A stretch of DNA of 64,000 bases from Typhlomys cinereus. Lineage: Eukaryota > Chordata > Mammalia > Rodentia > Platacanthomyidae. The notes below the pieces were generated by a model. The model worked only from the letters and a program-made list of their open reading frames with translations, was not told the origin of the DNA and searched no databases. The translations under genes were made by a program, and so were the position numbers. Numbering within the stretch: the stretch's first letter is position 1; each line of letters starts with the position of its first letter. This document shows, piece after piece, positions 59,486 to 64,000 of this stretch. The stretch covers positions 16,702,085 through 16,766,084 of the forward strand of contig JALPQD010000006.1 in assembly GCA_023101885.1 (NCBI GenBank), in the 5' to 3' direction.

Positions 59486-59489
59486 ACTT

Positions 59490-59940
59490 CATGATGAGAG
59501 AGACCTTGTTAAATTCTTCACTTCTCTTGGTTAAGTTAGGTCCATAAACATTGCTTTTTTACACATTAATGATGTATAATAAATAATAATGATTGTCCAG
59601 ACTATATCAAAACACATATGTAATAAGTCCATGAATCTGTGCATCTTGATGTTACTTATGTATAATACATCTGCATAATGGAAGCTATGAGGAATGTGAA
59701 TAGGAGAAGTTAGTAGAAAGGAACAGATGAATACCTTGTTTGTTGTGAATCATTATAAGGGGAAAAGCTAAGGTAGAACAAAAGTTTTAAACCAGGGAAA
59801 TAATTGAGCAGGTGGAATGAAGCAGAGGTACCAGAAGAAAGACCAAATGAGCCCAGCGTGGGGAGACACAGAAACACAGGGTGAGGGCGTGAGGGAACGA
59901 GAAGAGTTTAAAGTTGGAGAGGAGAGTGGGAGGAACATAG
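59490..59940. other. Unassigned DNA
   Basis: Nothing recognised. Confidence 0.4.
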
Positions 59941-59944
59941 CACA

Positions 59945-60076
59945 GTGTAACAGTCTGTCAGGATACAAGCTTCTGAAGGGTAAAGACCATCTTTAAATCC
60001 ACCTACAATACCGAAAATAGCCTGCTATGTATCGCACCCATAGTAGACACTCAATTCATATTTTCTGAAATAAAAA
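59945..60076 (+). repeat. L2 3'-end relic
   Basis: ACAAGCTTCTGAAGGGTAAA, GACCATCTTTAAATCCACCT and CATAGTAGACACTCAATTCA with TATTTTCTGAAATAA follow the conserved L2 3' end. Confidence 0.7.
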
Positions 60077-60079
60077 TCT

Positions 60080-61110
60080 TGCCACATTAGGAGATCTTCC
60101 AGCTCTTTTGCCAAAATCATCAGAGGGATACATTTCAATTTCTCACAAAATTACCCCGTCTATCTTTCTCCTCCAGGCTCTGTTCCCATAGAGTAAATGG
60201 AATTCAGTTTTCTCAAGAAGTGCAACAAGCTATAAACATGCATATTGCAAAAGTTAAAGTAGTATAGACTTCAAATAACAAGTACTAGACATTAAAAACG
60301 GTTGAAATTATTTAGAAGATAAAGCCAGTACCCATTTAAGAGACCCCCTCAAAAAAAAAGTCGACTAAACTTAGACAAAAATTTTATGCAGCAGGGTGAA
60401 TTATTTTGTTACCCATTTGTATGAGGGAATGACTATGATCATTTTTATAAATGGCTCTTCTATGTTTTGAGAAGAAACATAGGAATAAATGCTCTTTTGT
60501 CTGGGAGCTGATAGTGGCACAGGAGATGGGTAGAGTCCACTGAGCACTTATTCCTGAGGAAGAAGGAAAATAACCCAATGCCTTTGAAAAGAAAAACAAG
60601 TTCCCAGAGAAGAAAAAAAAGTGAAGAAAGTGAATGGAGACTGGGAAAACTGTCCAAGTTAAGAGAGTAAGATTAGCAAAACCTGTAGGAATTCACCCTA
60701 TTCACTGGTGGAGTCTAAAGAAGTATAAAATCTGGACAAAGGGTCAATTGTATGAAACATATCCAGAAGCTGGACCATAAATGCCTGATGTCTGTCCTTG
60801 AGTAGCACAAAACAGCAGATCCCTCCTTTCAGGGACAATGAAGTCTCGAAAGATGAAAACATATGTGCATGAAAATCCTGAGACCTCTCCCCTGTAAAAG
60901 TCAGCTTTGAATAAATGTCTTAGAATCATTTCATGTGTTTTCAAGGAAGAATATCAATTAATGATAGAAAATAAATTTCTCATCAGATACAGAAACTTGA
61001 TGGGTTAGTTAGGTGTCAGGTTTTATTTGATTGCAGAAATATAAAGACTACCTGCATAGGAACCTTTAAAAGCCTGTTACCATTCAAGAAAAATTTCATT
61101 CACATATTTG
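60080..61110. other. Unassigned DNA
   Basis: Nothing recognised. Confidence 0.4.
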
Positions 61111-61114
61111 TAAT

Positions 61115-61122
61115 TTACTCAT

Positions 61123-61153
<31 letters not shown>

Positions 61154-61340
61154 TTTTGTGTGTGTGTGTGTGTGTGTGTGTGCACACGCACAACATGTGC
61201 ACTCAGGCAAGAATGCACATTGCATAGTGCATGTGCAGTTCTGTCTTTCTACTTTGTGGGTTCCAGATATCAAACTCTGTTCACTAGATCTGTAAGGCAA
61301 ACACCTACACCTGTTGAGCTATAATATTCTTACTAACACA
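61115..61340 (-). mobile_element. B3-like SINE, antisense, with (ATTT)n and (TG)n
   Basis: ATTT repeats (61,121-61,155) and TG repeats (61,156-61,182) precede ACAACATGTGCACTCAGGCA and GGGTTCCAGATATCAAACTC, the antisense B2/B3 layout with the head at the right. Confidence 0.6.
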
Positions 61341-61344
61341 GAAT

Positions 61345-62305
61345 ATGTTCATCATGACTTGATTTTCTAGAGATTAGTGATGTTATTGAGTTCTTACATA
61401 ATGTGCATATTTTTCCATTGTAAAATGTATGGATCCTAGTTCACACTTTATTTTTCATAATCCCTAATGTAAGTAAGATGGAGAGAAAACATTTGATTGG
61501 CATTTGGAAAACTAGCAAGTTAAAAACTATGAACATTTCAGCTCTTCATGTGGTTATAGCCAGTTTCCTTATACCTAATGTGTCTGTGAACTCTCTACAT
61601 TGATTGACAAGAAAGAATCAAGAACATAAATTCAACCTTTTGTTTTCCTGCCTTTTCTGTTCATATATTCATCTCACCAACACAACAGTAATGGAAACAC
61701 CATAGTGAAAGAATCTTAAAGAATACTGGATGTCAAAGTTAAATATAGTGACAAATATGACATAGTTCATGGGTTACAGTGAAAGCAATGCTTAGAAAAA
61801 GTGCTGTAATCTCAATTTATTATGATCAAAGATAAAGGAAAAGAAATGGAAAATCGTGAGTTCTTCCTCCTTACTTCAACTCATCAAAGTCCCAGAGACT
61901 TTCATGCTCTCCCAAACACTTGAAGGGAGCAGAATGTCCTTCAGGTCCCAGGGCATGCAGTGATTCTTGCAGTGAAACTCTTGAATTATTTCATACTGAA
62001 GAAAGTTGCAGGAAAGTATGCTGCAGTTTCACAGGCAACAAGGAGTCCTGTAGGAAATTGCTCAGTAGAAGAATGGCATATAGAAGTCACAAAGACGTGA
62101 CTGAAAACTTTGCAACTAAATGTGAAAGAAAATATACCCAAAGTATCTATCAGAATGATTGAGGTAGGAGGGAGGAAAAAAGGAATGGATCAACATGCAG
62201 GAAGTTGAAAATTAGTGAAATTCAGGTATTAGAAAATTCTCCTGCAGTGAGAAACTCACATCCATGTGTACATGAAGGGGTCAATTTGTAGTCCTTTTAA
62301 AAACT
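61345..62305. other. Unassigned DNA
   Basis: Nothing recognised. Confidence 0.4.
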
Positions 62306-62312
62306 CTAATTT

Positions 62313-62598
62313 GTGGCTGGAGAGGTGCCTCAGGGGTTAAATTCTGCCTCGCAAGCAAAAGGTTCTGAGTTTAGATCCTAGATCCCATATAAAAAATGTC
62401 AGGTAGAAGTGTAGTAGCTGTGCTTCAGGTCCTGGTGGGTGGAACATGGAAAATCTCAGAGGAAAGCAAAATGAAGGTAGAATCCATCCAGGATCATTCT
62501 GGAGTCACCCTTTGTCCTTCACAGGGACATAGTACACACACACGCACACACACACACACACACACACCTGCATGTACTAAACTTAAAAAAAAGAAATT
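62313..62598 (+). mobile_element. tRNA-Ala-like SINE copy G (older, diverged)
   Basis: The head GTGGCTGGAGAGGTGCCTCA and a degraded B box (GAGTTTAGATCC) are present. The GC-rich body of the other copies is here AT-richer, with CpG losses, and (CA)n is at about 62,537-62,568. This is the oldest family member in the window. Confidence 0.8.
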
Positions 62599-62678
62599 AT
62601 AGAATTATAGGATTGAATAAATTTCTATAAAAATAAACAAGGTGACCAGTTAAGCAAGTTATCTGCAAGCTTGGTAAA

Positions 62679-63045
62679 TGTCATGGTTTGAATGTGTTGT
62701 CCCCTCAGGATCATTATTTTACATTGTTAGCTCATGTTAGTATTTGGGAAGGTTGTGGCAACTTTAGAAAGTGGAGTCTCGCTGGAAGAAGTAATACCAT
62801 AGTGGGACTTGAGGTTCAGTGGTCAGCTGTGCTTCCTTTCAGTTTGCCTTTGTTCTCTCTGCTTTCATGACTGTTTACAGTAACCTCAACCAGTCTCCTG
62901 CTTCTGCCTTCAAGTCTTGCCTTCTGCTATATTATTCCTGCCACAATAGGCCAGCTATATCTGCTCTGTAACTGTAAGCCAAATAAATCTCAATTTCTTC
63001 CTTTAACTTGTGTATAAGTGGTGTCTCACGGCACCAGAAAGAGTA
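62679..63045 (+). mobile_element. MaLR-like LTR
   Basis: Opens TGTCATGGTTTGAATGTGTT and carries AAGCCAAATAAATCTCAATT before GTGTCTCACGGCACCAGAAA. Same family layout as 24,809. Confidence 0.6.
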
Positions 63046-63114
63046 ATTTCAATAATAATTGAGCAAGTTTTCTACAATCTAGGTAGCTTAGCAAGTTAAC
63101 TACACGCATGTTAG

Positions 63115-63420
63115 CATGAAACATTTATTTTCTCACAAGTTCTGTAGGCCAGGTTAGAAATATGAGGCCACTTTCTTTCTGTCAAAACCTATGAAAACAA
63201 GCTTTATCCTTTCTTTCGATGGTGAACCTATCTTGTTAGGCAACTGCTTTCCTGCTTCATTTCACATTCCCCCACTCCTGCCTTTGTTAGAAAGGCCACT
63301 GTTCACATACCTAAAGTCTTAATTCATTGCTTCAACCACCCAAATAGCTAGTGACAGCTTCCCTTCCTCTATTGTTCTGTGCCCTTTTTCTACCTGCATT
63401 TCCTCATTAGTCAATTGGTT
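63115..63420 (+). repeat. Ancient mammalian interspersed repeat
   Basis: ACATTTATTTTCTCACAAGT with TCTGTAGGCCAGGTTAGAAA fits the same unnamed family as 16,595. Confidence 0.4.
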
Positions 63421-63424
63421 CTCA

Positions 63425-64000
63425 AGCTGTAAGGTTTAACCACAGTCAGTGAAGAAGTGCCATGTTTCTGCCTGCGTTAGGGCTAAAAGGTAAGGACCAT
63501 CTTGTAGTCTTGTGCTTTGCATACCTGACTTTGGTTCCAGAGTGTCTAAAATACTTCAACTTGAGTAACGGTCTCCTGGTTTCCATCACCAATTGCAACA
63601 GCCAGAAATCTTCTCAGATGAGTCTTTTGCTTTAGGTCCTCCACTAGGCTTCAGTCAGGGCACTGGCTTTGGCTCCAATATTTGAGCGTCTATGCCAAGA
63701 ACAATCAAATGGCTACTATCAGGATTCTATTTTCTGTGGGTGAGGAACTGAGAGCTTCAGTGATGTGGGGACTTTGGGGTATCCCTGGTTGCTTCCCAGG
63801 GAATTTTCTAAAGTACTTCTGTGCTTAATGATAGTTTTCAAGTGGAGAAGCAAAAAAGGAGAAGAGTAAAGGAAACAGGAACAATCTTTTTTTTTTTTTT
63901 TTAACGTGGTCTTGGAATCCCCATTAGTCAGATTCCCCTCTTTCAATGTAAGTTAGGTCTGGCCTACATCAAAGAGGTGGCTATATTAATCCAAGTTTCT
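63425..64000. other. Unassigned DNA
   Basis: A T-run at 63,887-63,902; nothing else recognised. Confidence 0.4.

Overview
This window looks like gene-poor mammalian nuclear DNA, almost certainly from a rodent. The evidence is the repeat content: young LINE-1 (L1), B1 (7SL-derived) and B4-like SINEs, MaLR-like LTRs, and old L1M, L2 and MIR relics. Seven copies of a SINE with a tRNA-Ala(TGC)-like head, plus one SINE with a CT-rich body and an AATAAAT-type tail, suggest a lineage outside mouse and rat. From remembered jerboa SINEs I would guess Dipodoidea (jerboas, jumping mice, birch mice), but this is inference. I see no convincing host protein-coding gene, tRNA gene, rRNA gene or CRISPR array. 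The longest open frames belong to L1 ORF1/ORF2 or run through GC-rich or simple repeats. The window is best read as an intergenic or deep-intronic patchwork of nested retroelements.

Layout. 165-5708 is one L1 insertion with a perfect 16-bp target-site duplication (TSD) and a twin-priming 5' inversion. A non-autonomous class II (ERVK-like) provirus with a 6-bp TSD sits exactly at the inversion junction. 5.7-16.6 kb holds B1 relics, a long degraded antisense L1M, two TSD-bounded SINEs and apparently unique DNA. 16.6-28.4 kb holds MaLR-like LTRs, old L1 pieces, B4 and further SINEs. 28.99-38.1 kb is an old plus-strand L1M split by a nearly full-length 7.08-kb minus-strand L1 (16-bp TSD; 5'UTR, ORF1, ORF2 and 3'UTR all present but disabled by mutations) and by a B4-like SINE. 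38.1-42.2 kb is mostly unassigned. 42.2-45.2 kb contains two ~270-bp arms in inverted orientation about 1.2 kb apart. Between them lie a CT-rich SINE and an array of 26-bp units, each self-complementary. 46.6-48.35 kb has two sense L1 3' ends. 48.4-55.9 kb has MIR/MER5-like relics, a TSD-bounded microsatellite insertion and an L1M interrupted by a young L1 3' end. 55.9-58.4 kb is a truncated L1 with a 16-bp TSD and a SINE inside its poly(A) tail. 58.4-64 kb is mainly unassigned DNA with L2, B3-like, SINE and MaLR relics.

The elements relate to one another as layers rather than as an operon. L1 supplied the retroposition machinery, the SINEs are presumed to have used it (their TSDs and A-rich tails are L1-like), and nesting gives relative ages: L1M oldest, then the ERV-bearing L1, then the near-full-length L1 and the TSD-perfect SINEs. 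The internal (CA)n of the SINE family accounts for most of the long CA/TG microsatellites here.
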